From positions 1 to 54,341 of the IMG/VR virus record IMGVR_UViG_3300047509_000095: a stretch of DNA of 54,341 nt; one strand, written 5' to 3'. Shown here one piece after another: positions 39,508-47,228 of this stretch (position 1 is the first letter of the stretch; the number at the start of each line of letters is the position of its first letter). The position numbers and the translations under genes are program-made. The notes beneath the pieces were generated by a model. The model was given only the letters and a program-made list of their open reading frames with translations, was not told the origin of the DNA and made no database searches. Source of the DNA: a virus.

Positions 39508-39686
39508 GGCATGCACTCCGGTGTGCGCCCACAGTACGACAGGGCGGGGTCAAACTTGGCGTGATCGAACCACAGCTCGTAGGCAGCGCCGCATGCGCGG
39601 CACCGCGCCCACCAGCCACCGTCTGGCGCCTCGTACGGCACTTGGTTGTCCCAGGCTTCCTGCTCGGCCTTCTCTTGGTCGTTCAT
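39504..39686 (-). CDS. Zinc-ribbon-like protein, tandem paralogue 1
   Basis: 60 residues with a strong AAGGAGGGG site. CRACG and SYCGRTPEC form the two Cys pairs. Acidic N-terminus (NDQEKAEQEAWDNQ). Overlaps the SNF2 helicase stop upstream by four bases and its paralogue downstream. It may bind nucleic acid or protein; nothing more can be read. Confidence 0.76.
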   Translation of the reverse strand: MNDQEKAEQEAWDNQVPYEAPDGGWWARCRACGAAYELWFDHAKFDPALSYCGRTPECMP

Positions 39687-41128
39687 TTGATGCCCCTCCT
39701 TTTCATCGCTTCGAGTAATAAATCCTGAACTTCGCGCTTGCTGTCACGGCGCGCCATCACGATCTCGTCGACCGTGTCGCGCGCCACGATGTGGTAGACG
39801 AACACTGGGCGGTTGCGGCCTGCCTGCATCTGCCTAACACCACCGATACGTTCGATAAATTGGAGGAAGGTTTCAAGATTCCACCAATGCCCGAAAAACG
39901 CGCAGATATTGCAATGCTCCTGTAACCCGTCGACGCCGTGGCCGATGCTGTCCGGGTGTCCGAACCACACACGTCCTTCGCCCTTCTTCGCGCGCCGCAG
40001 GCCGTCAGGTGTAGCGATGTTAATTCCGTCCGGGAAGGCCCGCATCAGGCGCGCAAGATCCGGCTTGAAGTGGTAGGCCACCAGCACCGGCATACCGGCC
40101 GCTTCTTCGAGTACATCTTCGAGAGCCTGGATCTTTACATCGTGTACCTCGGCGAATTCCTTGTTGCTCCCGTTTATGAAAATCGCGCCGTTTGCCAATT
40201 GCAAACATTTTATTGTGCATGATGCCTGGTTGAAGGCTTCGACCTGGTTCTCCTTTATCTGCAAGAACATATCGCGTTCCATGTCATCGTAGAGCTTGCG
40301 CGCCTTACTCGGTAGATCAACATAAATCGTGTTGACGACTGGCGCCGCGATATCTTGATAATCCGCAATGTCTACGGTCAAACAGATGTCGCGCAGCAGG
40401 ATTTGCACCTCAGCCATAGCGTGCGGCAATACCTCGAAGCTGTAGCCGTCAAATGACTTCTTGAACCAGCGCGACATGAACGCGTCGTAGGATCGCCCCA
40501 GCCGCTGGCCGCCGTCCAGATACCAGATCTGGCCCCACAAGTCTTTAAGCCCGTTAGGGGATGGGGTGCCAGTCAGCTCGGTAATGCGGGGCTTGTATTT
40601 GTGAACCATCTTGGCGAGCGCCTTGGCGCGCGCGCCGCCTTGCCCTTGAATGTATTCCTTGCCGGATTTGCTCGTTCGTGCCGATACGCGCAATCCTTTT
40701 ATCTTCGTCGATTCGTCGGGCACGACATACCCGAATGGCCACTTGATACCCTCCTCGGATAAGGCAGTCTCAAGCCACGACAGGTTCTCGTAATTGATTG
40801 TGTACACGCTGTTGTTGCCAGCGCGGATCGATTGCATCAGTGCGCGGGTTCGGGTCTTAGGATCGCCGATAATCGGCATCACATCGATATGTCGCAGGTG
40901 ACTCCACTTGGCCGCCTCGTCGGGCCAGGTGCCCCCCGCCACGCGCAATGGGGCGCAGACAAGTGTCGGTGTGGTGATGACCCCGGCCATGAGCATATAG
41001 TCCAGTGCGGTGAGTACGCTCATTGTCTTGCCCAGCCCCATGCCGGCCCAGAGAGCGCAACGTGGCACGTCAATGATATGATTTATCATCGAGGGTTGCC
41101 ACGGACGCGGGACAAATTCAGTCGCCAT
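39683..41128 (-). CDS. SNF2-type DNA helicase/translocase
   Basis: 481 residues. Walker A GMGLGKT at 29-35, a motif Ia region (LVCAPLRV), motif II VVPDEST at 135-141 (DES instead of DEGH/DEAH), and motif III TGTP at 186-189. The C-terminal RecA half ends with FFGHWWNLETFLQFIERIGGVRQ, the motif VI analogue with an Arg. SNF2-like phage proteins are thought to act in replication or recombination. It overlaps the downstream Zn-ribbon gene. Confidence 0.9.
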   Translation of the reverse strand: MATEFVPRPWQPSMINHIIDVPRCALWAGMGLGKTMSVLTALDYMLMAGVITTPTLVCAPLRVAGGTWPDEAAKWSHLRHIDVMPIIGDPKTRTRALMQSIRAGNNSVYTINYENLSWLETALSEEGIKWPFGYVVPDESTKIKGLRVSARTSKSGKEYIQGQGGARAKALAKMVHKYKPRITELTGTPSPNGLKDLWGQIWYLDGGQRLGRSYDAFMSRWFKKSFDGYSFEVLPHAMAEVQILLRDICLTVDIADYQDIAAPVVNTIYVDLPSKARKLYDDMERDMFLQIKENQVEAFNQASCTIKCLQLANGAIFINGSNKEFAEVHDVKIQALEDVLEEAAGMPVLVAYHFKPDLARLMRAFPDGINIATPDGLRRAKKGEGRVWFGHPDSIGHGVDGLQEHCNICAFFGHWWNLETFLQFIERIGGVRQMQAGRNRPVFVYHIVARDTVDEIVMARRDSKREVQDLLLEAMKRRGIK

Positions 41129-41372
41129 CTTGCGCCCGGTTGATCGTGATGTAAGTCAGCAGCTCGGCTTCGCGTTCGTCGGCCGCCGGGGTATGTGCCG
41201 CTGGCACGAGCTGGTCGTTGATAAAACCGATCACCACGTCTAGCAGATCGCTTTGCGAGAATTCGTCGTAGCTGAGATCCTGGATATTGACAGACCACCC
41301 GACCAGCTTAAAACCGTTCGGAGTGCGCTCGATGCGCCCCGGCTTCGTGACGATGATCTGGCTGCGTGTCAT
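41118..41372 (-). CDS. Hypothetical 84-aa protein
   Basis: Start at 41372 coupled to the VRR-NUC stop by ATGA, with AAGGGG upstream. Beta-rich N-terminus (RSQIIVTKPGRIERTPNGFKLVGWSV) and acidic helical remainder. It sits between nuclease and helicase genes and overlaps the latter by 11 bases, so it may work with them. No family recognised. Confidence 0.74.
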   Translation of the reverse strand: MTRSQIIVTKPGRIERTPNGFKLVGWSVNIQDLSYDEFSQSDLLDVVIGFINDQLVPAAHTPAADEREAELLTYITINRAQDGD

Positions 41373-41647
41373 ACCCACCCCTTGTCCAGATAGTCGTCGA
41401 TTGCCTTCTTCGTGTTCAGCACCACCACTTCGACACCGTGAACGCGCAGGCGCGCATGCTCACGGGCCTGCTTCGCCGTGGCATCTTTGCGGGGGCGCTT
41501 CAGTTCGACCAGCACCACGCCCGTGAGGGGGAACGACACGAACCGATCCGGCGCACTGTTATGGCCGATCCATTTCATCTTGCGCGTGAAGCCGCCCATC
41601 GCCTCGACGCGCTCGACCAAGTAATCCTCGACGGTCGACTCACGCAT
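41369..41647 (-). CDS. VRR-NUC domain nuclease
   Basis: 92 residues covering a stand-alone VRR-NUC (PD-(D/E)xK) domain: ESTVEDYLVERVEAMGG, HNSAPDRFVSFP with the metal-binding Asp, VLVELKRP with the ExK pair, then AKQAREHARLRVHGVEV. Stand-alone VRR-NUC proteins in phages probably resolve DNA structures near replication. Gene partners are the helicase downstream and wHTH upstream. Confidence 0.9.
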   Translation of the reverse strand: MRESTVEDYLVERVEAMGGFTRKMKWIGHNSAPDRFVSFPLTGVVLVELKRPRKDATAKQAREHARLRVHGVEVVVLNTKKAIDDYLDKGWV

Positions 41648-42089
41648 CGCGGAACCTCAACGCGGTGCAGTTCGCCGGATCTGGCCAGTACGAGCGTTGA
41701 TTCGCGGGTGCGGCTTCCACCGCCGTGTCATCGACCTCGTGGGCGCCACACGGGCAATGCCCGAAGAAGTAGGCGTGCAGCTGGTCCTCGACTGGCAAAG
41801 GGTCGTTCACAGGTGCGGGCGGCAATGTTTTCCGGTGGCGCGGTGAGTACACCGCGTCGGGCTCGCGCCCAAGGTGGAAGATCGGCGTTGGTGGTGAACC
41901 GCGGCCAGGCACGATGCAGAAGCCGCCGATGCAGATCTTGCCTTCACGGCGCAGCGCTCGCACATAGCTGCGGGCTGTGCTTGTCGTCACGCCGATATGT
42001 ACGGCGATCGTGCTGACCGTGGCAGGCAGAAGCTTTAAGGTGGCGCGCATCCCTTCCGCGCGCGCGGCGATCCTGTGCGAGTTTCTCAT
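41640..42089 (-). CDS. Winged-helix/HTH DNA-binding protein
   Basis: 149 residues from the ATG at 42089 with GGGGGCGGG upstream. LLPATVSTIAVHIGVTTSTARSYVRALRREGKICIGGF has the shape of a winged helix (recognition helix TTSTARSYVRALRRE, then a beta wing). The C-terminal part contains FFGHCPCGAHE with two Cys. It could regulate the leftward genes. An in-frame upstream extension is Arg/Pro-rich and lies over neighbouring genes. Confidence 0.8.
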   Translation of the reverse strand: MRNSHRIAARAEGMRATLKLLPATVSTIAVHIGVTTSTARSYVRALRREGKICIGGFCIVPGRGSPPTPIFHLGREPDAVYSPRHRKTLPPAPVNDPLPVEDQLHAYFFGHCPCGAHEVDDTAVEAAPANQRSYWPDPANCTALRFRDA

Positions 42090-42262
42090 GACCCGCCCCC
42101 GTTCATGATGAACCCGAGCAGGAAGGCCAGCAGACCGATCGCGATCCAGCAGCAAGCGATCAACAGGCCGGCGCACACGAACGGCGAACGAGGCGTCCAG
42201 GGGATCACGCGGCGAGAGATCGTCGGGATGACCGGGGTTACGCGTTTGCGGAAGATGTTCAT
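42086..42262 (-). CDS. 58-aa single-TM protein
   Basis: The ATG at 42262 overlaps the clamp-like gene's stop, and the stop overlaps the wHTH start, both as ATGA. It reads MNIFRKRVTPVIPTISRRVI, then a hydrophobic stretch CAGLLIACCWIAIGLLAFLL and a short Gly tail. The basic N-terminus suggests the C-terminus faces the periplasm. Function unknown. Confidence 0.78.
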   Translation of the reverse strand: MNIFRKRVTPVIPTISRRVIPWTPRSPFVCAGLLIACCWIAIGLLAFLLGFIMNGGGS

Positions 42263-42873
42263 ACAAAGCTCTCGAGAAGTGGGTGGTGGGCAAAGCTCGG
42301 GATCGGCGGCTTGGGTTCTTTTTCCGTATTGTGGTTGTAAGGTGAGATGACTCCGATGAAAAGGGGTTCGACCCGAATGCCGACGACACCCGGCGCTTTC
42401 GGGCCGTTTTGGTAGATGATTGGGCTTTCGTTCTTTTGCCCCAACAACACGGCTACCTTCTTGAACCGCGCGATCAGGTCAGCGCTATAGTCGCCCGGCT
42501 CACCGGACACAGATGACGGGATCACGCGCAGATAATCGGGGAATGTCCCTTCGACTGGCGTGAATGGGTAGGCGTCATTGCCGATGCAAAGTGACCAGTC
42601 GCCCGTGCCGTTGTCGTGAACGTAAAGCAGGTTAGGGTCTTTGGCAGTGACCAGCTCAACCTTGGCACGCGGGATAGTCAAGGTGATGACACCCTCGACC
42701 TGGTTCTCGCAAGGATAAGACAGGCACCCGGCAAGCGAGCCATCGGTAGCGACCAAGCGAGTCTCACCACTTGACGCGATGACGTGAACGCCATTCAGGT
42801 AATAGCGGATATCCTGATTAGCGGCAAGGACGCGTGCTGCGCGCAGGTAATCCCGTTTGATATTGATGCGCAT
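42259..42873 (-). CDS. Sliding-clamp-like protein (DnaN domain)
   Basis: 204 residues with GAGG upstream. Segments DIRYYLNGVHVIA, TRLVATDGSLAG, VTLTIPRAKVELV-type and GTFPDYLRVIPSS are the landmarks of one beta-clamp domain pair (the ATDG and FPDYRRVIP motifs of DnaN domains 2-3). Bacterial clamps have about 370 residues, so this is a shortened clamp with perhaps two domains. It may serve the phage polymerase as processivity factor or compete with the host clamp. Confidence 0.78.
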   Translation of the reverse strand: MRINIKRDYLRAARVLAANQDIRYYLNGVHVIASSGETRLVATDGSLAGCLSYPCENQVEGVITLTIPRAKVELVTAKDPNLLYVHDNGTGDWSLCIGNDAYPFTPVEGTFPDYLRVIPSSVSGEPGDYSADLIARFKKVAVLLGQKNESPIIYQNGPKAPGVVGIRVEPLFIGVISPYNHNTEKEPKPPIPSFAHHPLLESFV

Positions 42874-42877
42874 TGCG

Positions 42878-42988
42878 TTACCTCGTCGGATTGGTCTTCG
42901 ATTGGAAACCCCAACCCAGCGCGCGGCGCGCCTGGTCGGGGGTCATTGGGATCGGCTTAGGTGCCGGTGGTTGCTTGGGCGTGTTCAT
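42878..42988 (-). CDS. 36-aa basic peptide
   Basis: ATG at 42988 with AAGGA upstream, four bases after the repeat-protein stop; TAA lies four bases before the clamp-like start. It reads MNTPKQPPAPKPIPMTPDQA then RRALGWGFQSKTNPTR. The location in a tightly packed operon supports it. No family known; TPDQARRALGWGF looks like a short helix that could bind a partner. Confidence 0.55.
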   Translation of the reverse strand: MNTPKQPPAPKPIPMTPDQARRALGWGFQSKTNPTR

Positions 42989-42992
42989 GGCA

Positions 42993-44234
42993 TCAATCCT
43001 TCACGAATTTACCGTCGACGACCTTGTACCAGACATCGGCATCCAGGTCTTCGCCGATGTAGCCGACGAGAAAGCGCATGCGCTTGCCATCGTGCCAAGG
43101 CGTGGCGATACACCCGCCTTCCGCAGCCTTGAACAAGTAGACACCGTTCGCGCACGCGATCACAGCATCCTTGCCGGTTGCGTCGATCCGGGCGGAGCCG
43201 CCGCTGCTGCCGATCTGGGCGTAGCCGCCGCTGCTGCCGATCCGGGCGGAGCCGCCGCTGCTGCCGATCTGGGCGTAGCCGCCGCTGCTGCCGATCTGGG
43301 CGTAGCCGCCGCTGCTGCCGATCCGGGCGGAGTCGCCGCTGCTGCCGATCTGGGCGGAGCCGCCGCTGCTGCCGATCCGGGCGGAGTCGCCGCTGCTGCC
43401 GATCTGGGCGGAGCCGCCGCTGCTGCCGATCTGGGCGTAGCCGCCGCTGCTGCCGATCTGGGCGGAGCCGCCGCTGCTGCCGATCCGGGCGGAGTCGCCG
43501 CTGCTGCCGATCTGGGCGGAGTCGCCGCTGCTGCCGATCTGGGCGGAGTCGCCGCTGCTGCCGATCTGGGCGGAGTCGCCGCTGCTGCCGATCCGGGCGG
43601 AGTCGCCGCTGCTGCCGATCTGGGCGGAGTCGCCGCTGCTGCCGATCTGGGCGGAGCCGCCGCTGCTGCCGATCCGGGCGGAGTCGCCGCTGCTGCCGAT
43701 CTGGGCGGAGCCGCCGCTGCTGCCGATCCGGGCGTAGCCGCCGCTGCTGCCGATCCGGGCGGAGTCGCCGCTGCTGCCGATCTGGGCGGAGCCGCCGCTG
43801 CTGCCGATCCGGGCGGAGTCGCCGCTGCTGCCGATCTGGGCGTCGTATTTATCAGAACAGAGATCACTTGCCGGCGTCTCGGCAGCGATCTTCGCGTAAC
43901 TGGAAGGGATCGTCACGAGCCACGCCTTGGCCACCATGTTGAATGCGACAGCGAACTCGCCACTGTAGACAACGTCACCAGCACGAAACTTGACCTTGCC
44001 CCCGATCCGTACGATGTCGGCCTCGTCAACGGACACGACCTGCCAGATGGCTTGGTCGTGGTCCTTGATATCGGACCAGTTACCCTCTGGCCACAGGATG
44101 CCATGCAACCCGTGACCGCATTCTGGCTTCGGGTTCCAGTCTGGGCACTCGACCCGACCGGACGCGGGCCACTGGAAACCGCCGTGTGCTTTGCCGTCCT
44201 TGTCGCTCGTGCGCAGGACCAGAACTTTTGCCAT
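42993..44234 (-). CDS. Repeat protein with 24 nonapeptide units
   Basis: 413 residues. The N-terminal 130 residues (DGKAHGGFQWPASGRVECPDW, HGLHGILWPEGNW) resemble a phage domain I remember as DUF7666-like. Residues about 132-347 consist of 24 units of A(Q/R)IGSSG(D/G)(S/Y), with no insertions, then ARIDATGKDAVIA. Such 9-residue repeats would build a beta-solenoid. The last 65 residues are mixed. Role unknown; a solenoid could mimic DNA or bind proteins. GAGG precedes the start and the promoter at 44292-44320 drives it. Confidence 0.85.
   Translation of the reverse strand: MAKVLVLRTSDKDGKAHGGFQWPASGRVECPDWNPKPECGHGLHGILWPEGNWSDIKDHDQAIWQVVSVDEADIVRIGGKVKFRAGDVVYSGEFAVAFNMVAKAWLVTIPSSYAKIAAETPASDLCSDKYDAQIGSSGDSARIGSSGGSAQIGSSGDSARIGSSGGYARIGSSGGSAQIGSSGDSARIGSSGGSAQIGSSGDSAQIGSSGDSARIGSSGDSAQIGSSGDSAQIGSSGDSAQIGSSGDSARIGSSGGSAQIGSSGGYAQIGSSGGSAQIGSSGDSARIGSSGGSAQIGSSGDSARIGSSGGYAQIGSSGGYAQIGSSGGSARIGSSGGYAQIGSSGGSARIDATGKDAVIACANGVYLFKAAEGGCIATPWHDGKRMRFLVGYIGEDLDADVWYKVVDGKFVKD
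43194..43841 (-). repeat. 27-bp tandem repeat, 24 copies
   Basis: Contiguous 27-base units run without spacers, coding for nine residues each. Units differ only at set positions: CAG or CGG (Gln/Arg), GAC or GGC (Asp/Gly) and TCC or TAC (Ser/Tyr). The lack of stop codons in every frame of the unit opens long false frames on both strands. Unequal recombination should change copy number readily. Confidence 0.95.
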
Positions 44235-44291
44235 TTTGATTGCCTCTGTTGTTGGGTTGTCGGTGGTTTAGCGGGCTCAGCCCGTAACCAC

Positions 44292-44320
44292 AATATAGCA
44301 AACGCTTTATTGATGCGCAA
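44292..44320 (-). promoter_or_regulatory. Leftward promoter before the repeat protein
   Basis: Minus strand -35 TTGCGC (44315-44320), 17-base spacer, extended -10 TGC-TATATT (TATATT at 44292-44297). Downstream lies a short inverted repeat CGGGCT-GA-GCCCG. It shares the TGCTATA core with the promoters at 7996 and 8642, but not their palindrome. It would start a second transcript of the leftward block. Confidence 0.65.
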
Positions 44321-44332
44321 CAAGAATTTTGT

Positions 44333-45439
44333 TTATTTGTGGTATCGCGGGCCCTCGAACCCCTCAGCCGCGAGGGGTAGTCCTGCCGACCACTTCTTAT
44401 TCGCCGCCAAAAGCTTGCACAAACCACGAACAGAAAAGCGATCTTCGTCGGGTGTCTCGGTCAAGGCTTCATCGTGCACGGTGAGAACCATCTCGTAGCC
44501 GGCGGCTTCGATGTCAGGCATGTTGTAAGCCAGCACATCGCGCGCGATCCCTTGCGTACATTGCTCGAAAGTTTTCCCCCCGTAGGACTTGATACGGCAA
44601 TACTTCCGGTTGTACTGGTTCACGCCCATGTACGACCAACCGCCGTCCTTGTCCACCTGCGGCGACGGGTAGCACAGGAACCCGCCCGAGGGTAACTGGA
44701 TGCGCAGCCACGCGCCGTCGCGCCGGATCTTGAGCTTGCCATCGGCGAGCACGTAGGTAACCCCCGGCCGGTTGGTGGCCATCACCACGGCGTCGCCCAG
44801 CTCCTTCCACAGCGCCACGATGCGGGGGTGCGCCAGACGCCAGGCGCGCTTGAACACGTCGCACACGATGAACACTTCACGGGATAGGCCATACTGGGCG
44901 GCGTCCAGTTCCTCCTTGACGCGGTTCGCTTCCGTTTGCAGATCGGCGCCCTTCTTGATCCGCTTCTCGCTCGCGTCCCACACCTTACTGTGCAGCCATG
45001 ACAGAAACTTCTCGGCCTCGACCACCAGCTCGATCGGCAGGTCGGGCCACGCGTCGGCGGCCATTTGGTCCAGGTCGATGTTATAGGCGATGGCAAAGGT
45101 CACGAAGGCACCAACACCGCCCTGGTAGCCGAGGGCGAGTTCCTGTACCTTGCCCTTCTGGCGCTGGTCCTTCGTCACCATCCCAGGGTTTATCCCGAAC
45201 GAGTTCGCGTACGCAAGGCAGTACAGATCGAAACCCTTGCGGATCGCCTTGCCCTTCTCGTCGTGCCCGAGGATGGTGTCGTAATCCCGGAACGCTTGCA
45301 GCTTCCAGGACTCCCCGGCGAGCCACGCCTGCACACGGCCCTCGATGTTGGACAAGTCGGCCACCACTAGCTTCTTGCCCGGCGGCGCGATGATGCAGCC
45401 GCGCATTGCGCTTGCGGCTACTTCCATGACGTTATGCAT
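44333..45439 (-). CDS. DNA polymerase family A, C-terminal fragment (palm/fingers)
   Basis: 368 residues from the ATG at 45439 (GGAAG upstream, overlapping the HTH stop). Motif A VVADLSNIEGR (25-35) holds the first metal Asp. Motif B RQKGKVQELALGYQGG (about 93-109) holds the fingers Arg and Lys, and motif C LTVHDEAL (about 319-326) the second Asp. These are complete polymerase motifs, but exonuclease and thumb parts are in the separate gene at 45703. Its N-terminus NVMEVAASAMRG continues exactly where that fragment stops. The two products probably assemble into one enzyme. Confidence 0.9.
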   Translation of the reverse strand: MHNVMEVAASAMRGCIIAPPGKKLVVADLSNIEGRVQAWLAGESWKLQAFRDYDTILGHDEKGKAIRKGFDLYCLAYANSFGINPGMVTKDQRQKGKVQELALGYQGGVGAFVTFAIAYNIDLDQMAADAWPDLPIELVVEAEKFLSWLHSKVWDASEKRIKKGADLQTEANRVKEELDAAQYGLSREVFIVCDVFKRAWRLAHPRIVALWKELGDAVVMATNRPGVTYVLADGKLKIRRDGAWLRIQLPSGGFLCYPSPQVDKDGGWSYMGVNQYNRKYCRIKSYGGKTFEQCTQGIARDVLAYNMPDIEAAGYEMVLTVHDEALTETPDEDRFSVRGLCKLLAANKKWSAGLPLAAEGFEGPRYHK

Positions 45440-45710
45440 TGAGCGTCTTCCGCATCGCTTTGGCAAGCGCATCCAGCGAGGTGCCGTAAGCTGCCGATAT
45501 GCGCATGACCATCTCGAACGACGGCACGTGCTTCTGGTTCTCAAGCCCCCACAAATACGATTTGGAGCACCGGATTTGTTGCGCACCATCGTCGAGTGTG
45601 TATCCTATCGACTCCCGAAGTGTCTTAATTACTTGGTGAAATGGGTAGTCGCCTTCGAGCTCGGCGCATTTCGGAAAGTAGAGCACTCCGTTTATTCGAA
45701 CTTCAGTCAT
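45432..45710 (-). CDS. HTH protein inserted between the polymerase halves
   Basis: 92 residues. The ATG lies within the last polymerase N-fragment codons (overlap of eight bases) and is preceded by GAGGAG. The C-terminal 60 residues have an XRE-like HTH: VIKTLRESIGYTLDDGAQQIRCSKSYLWGLENQKHVPS, followed by MRISAAYGTSLDALAKAM. The N-terminus has a VRINGVLYFPK strand. It could regulate transcription of its own operon, or be the cargo of a mobile element that split the polymerase. Removing 272 bases (45434-45705) restores an unbroken polymerase frame. Confidence 0.88.
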   Translation of the reverse strand: MTEVRINGVLYFPKCAELEGDYPFHQVIKTLRESIGYTLDDGAQQIRCSKSYLWGLENQKHVPSFEMVMRISAAYGTSLDALAKAMRKTLNA

Positions 45711-46809
45711 AAAATATCTCCTCTACTCCGTGTCTAATTGCCTCGATGCCGAAGTCGATCTCGGCCTGAAGCTCGTCGTCATGCAAGTCCCCGATCTTCG
45801 GGCGCAGCATGTTCTGTGGTTGCACCAGGCGCCCGGCCCATCGCTTCGTGCGCTGGGCACCGGCGAACTGCAGCAGCCCCCGCGCGCGCTGGTCGCTTGA
45901 CACCCCGTGCACGATCGTCTTGTACTTGCTGGTGCTGGAGGACGATGCTTGCAGCCGGTTGGCGAGCAGCATGCGCAGCGCGACCGGCAAGTCCGGGTCG
46001 TCGATCCGGCGCTCGAGCGTTGACTTCTTCAGGTCGGGCAAGTCAACCCCGAAGCGCGCGAGCAGGAATTTCAGGAGCTTGTCGCGCTGCGTCGTCTTCT
46101 GGACCTCGCCATCGGTCAACTCGACCGTCTGCCGGGACAGCTTGGCCTGGGCGCGGGCCACGGCCTGAATGGCGGCGGCCGCGAAGTCGGTGTCCATCAG
46201 CGCCCCGCGATTATTTATTTTGGCGTCAAGGTGCCACAGGTCGAGCTCGGGGCCGCTGTAGTTCCACATCGGCAGCTTCTTATGGATCGCGCGCATTGGC
46301 GCGATGTCGTCAACGGCGTAGGTCTTGAACTGCTCCCAGCGCTCGGGGTGCGTGTGCCGCGTCGCGCGCGGCTTGCCCATCGGCTGGGGTTTGCAAAATA
46401 GCTGGATCAGCGCCTTGCCGTCTTTGTTCTTGCGCTGGTCCCGTGGCAGGCCCAGGATGTCCCCCAGCACGTCAAGGCCGCCCGGCATGCCGTGGGTCAG
46501 CGCTTGCGCCAGCGTGCAGCGAAACCGCTTCTGCTCGGTCAGCAGCTTCCATAGCGACGGGCGGCAGTACCGGATCACGGTGCCGTCGAACATGACATTG
46601 TGGAACCAGATCAGGATATCGCGGTCAGCGAGGATGTCTTCCAGATCGGACGGCATCTTCGGGTTCACGGTCAAGTCCCACAGGCTGGTCGGCCCGTCGC
46701 CTACGGCATAGGGCCACAGCATGATCTCCGATTTTTCCGCGTAGGCGTGGGTGCCGTCCTTGAGCGGGACTTCGGAAAAAGTCTCGAGATCCTGGAACGA
46801 GTCGATCAT
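45703..46809 (-). CDS. DNA polymerase family A, N-terminal fragment (3'-5' exonuclease/thumb)
   Basis: 368 residues from the ATG overlapping the methyltransferase stop. Exo I is DLET (7-10), Exo II FHNVMFD, and Exo III YAVDDIAPM, so proofreading residues are present. Then follows DLWHLDAKINNRGALMD and a thumb-like helical part, ending GLLQFAGAQRTKRWAGRLVQPQNM...GVEEIFYD before the stop. In intact phage family A polymerases the chain continues directly into VM...SxxRG. This fragment therefore lacks motifs A-C, which are in the next-but-one gene. Confidence 0.9.
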   Translation of the reverse strand: MIDSFQDLETFSEVPLKDGTHAYAEKSEIMLWPYAVGDGPTSLWDLTVNPKMPSDLEDILADRDILIWFHNVMFDGTVIRYCRPSLWKLLTEQKRFRCTLAQALTHGMPGGLDVLGDILGLPRDQRKNKDGKALIQLFCKPQPMGKPRATRHTHPERWEQFKTYAVDDIAPMRAIHKKLPMWNYSGPELDLWHLDAKINNRGALMDTDFAAAAIQAVARAQAKLSRQTVELTDGEVQKTTQRDKLLKFLLARFGVDLPDLKKSTLERRIDDPDLPVALRMLLANRLQASSSSTSKYKTIVHGVSSDQRARGLLQFAGAQRTKRWAGRLVQPQNMLRPKIGDLHDDELQAEIDFGIEAIRHGVEEIFYD

Positions 46810-47228
46810 GCTAAAGGCCGAAACACACACACAGCGGAAGGAAAGGGTGCGCTCGTCGCCGCGCCGCCAAACTTGAGGCGCCCCCGAATAAAGCGCACTT
46901 CACCCTTCGCGGCGTAGTCATGCCACCAAGCGGTGTCCGTGCGTGCCGGTACGAGGCACACCACGAGGGCGCCGTCCAATACCGACGACTCATAAGCCTT
47001 GCGCATCCAGTCGCCGATAGTGCGCCCGTATGGCGGGTTCATGAAGACAATTTCATCGGACCACGATTGCGTGAGCCCATCGTCCGATTCAGTGAAGTGT
47101 TTTTGTACGGTGGCGTTCTCGTGTGTGCAGCACGGGTCCAGTGTGAAATTAAACTCGGCGTTGAGCGCATCGAAAAAATCACGCGGGGTGTACCACTCTG
47201 GCGTAGCCGAGGAGAAATGCACGCTCAT
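46806..47228 (-). CDS. Phage-type DNA N6-adenine methyltransferase (Dam)
   Basis: 140 residues: WYTPRDFFDALNAEFNFTLDPCC at the N-terminus, IVFMNPPYGRTIGDW with the catalytic NPPY, and GRLKFGGAATSAPFPSAVCVF near the end, as in the phage Dam family (PF05869-like). It transfers methyl from AdoMet to adenine in DNA, probably to guard phage DNA from restriction. GAGGTTGAT precedes the start. A second methyltransferase, C5 type, lies at 52260. Confidence 0.92.
   Translation of the reverse strand: MSVHFSSATPEWYTPRDFFDALNAEFNFTLDPCCTHENATVQKHFTESDDGLTQSWSDEIVFMNPPYGRTIGDWMRKAYESSVLDGALVVCLVPARTDTAWWHDYAAKGEVRFIRGRLKFGGAATSAPFPSAVCVFRPLA

Noticed and set aside
43194-43841. CRISPR-like array
   Set aside because: The 27-bp units are directly contiguous, without spacers, and code for a regular nonapeptide.
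42873-44498. A 541-codon rightward frame and other long frames through the 27-bp repeat
   Set aside because: The repeat unit has no stop in any frame. The real gene is leftward, with ribosome site, promoter, and non-repeat domains at both ends.
45434-45705. Group I intron or intein in the polymerase gene
   Set aside because: The exon does not end in T at the junction that restores the frame, no intron core is recognised, and the inserted HTH gene has its own start and stop overlapping both fragments; an intein would be in frame.
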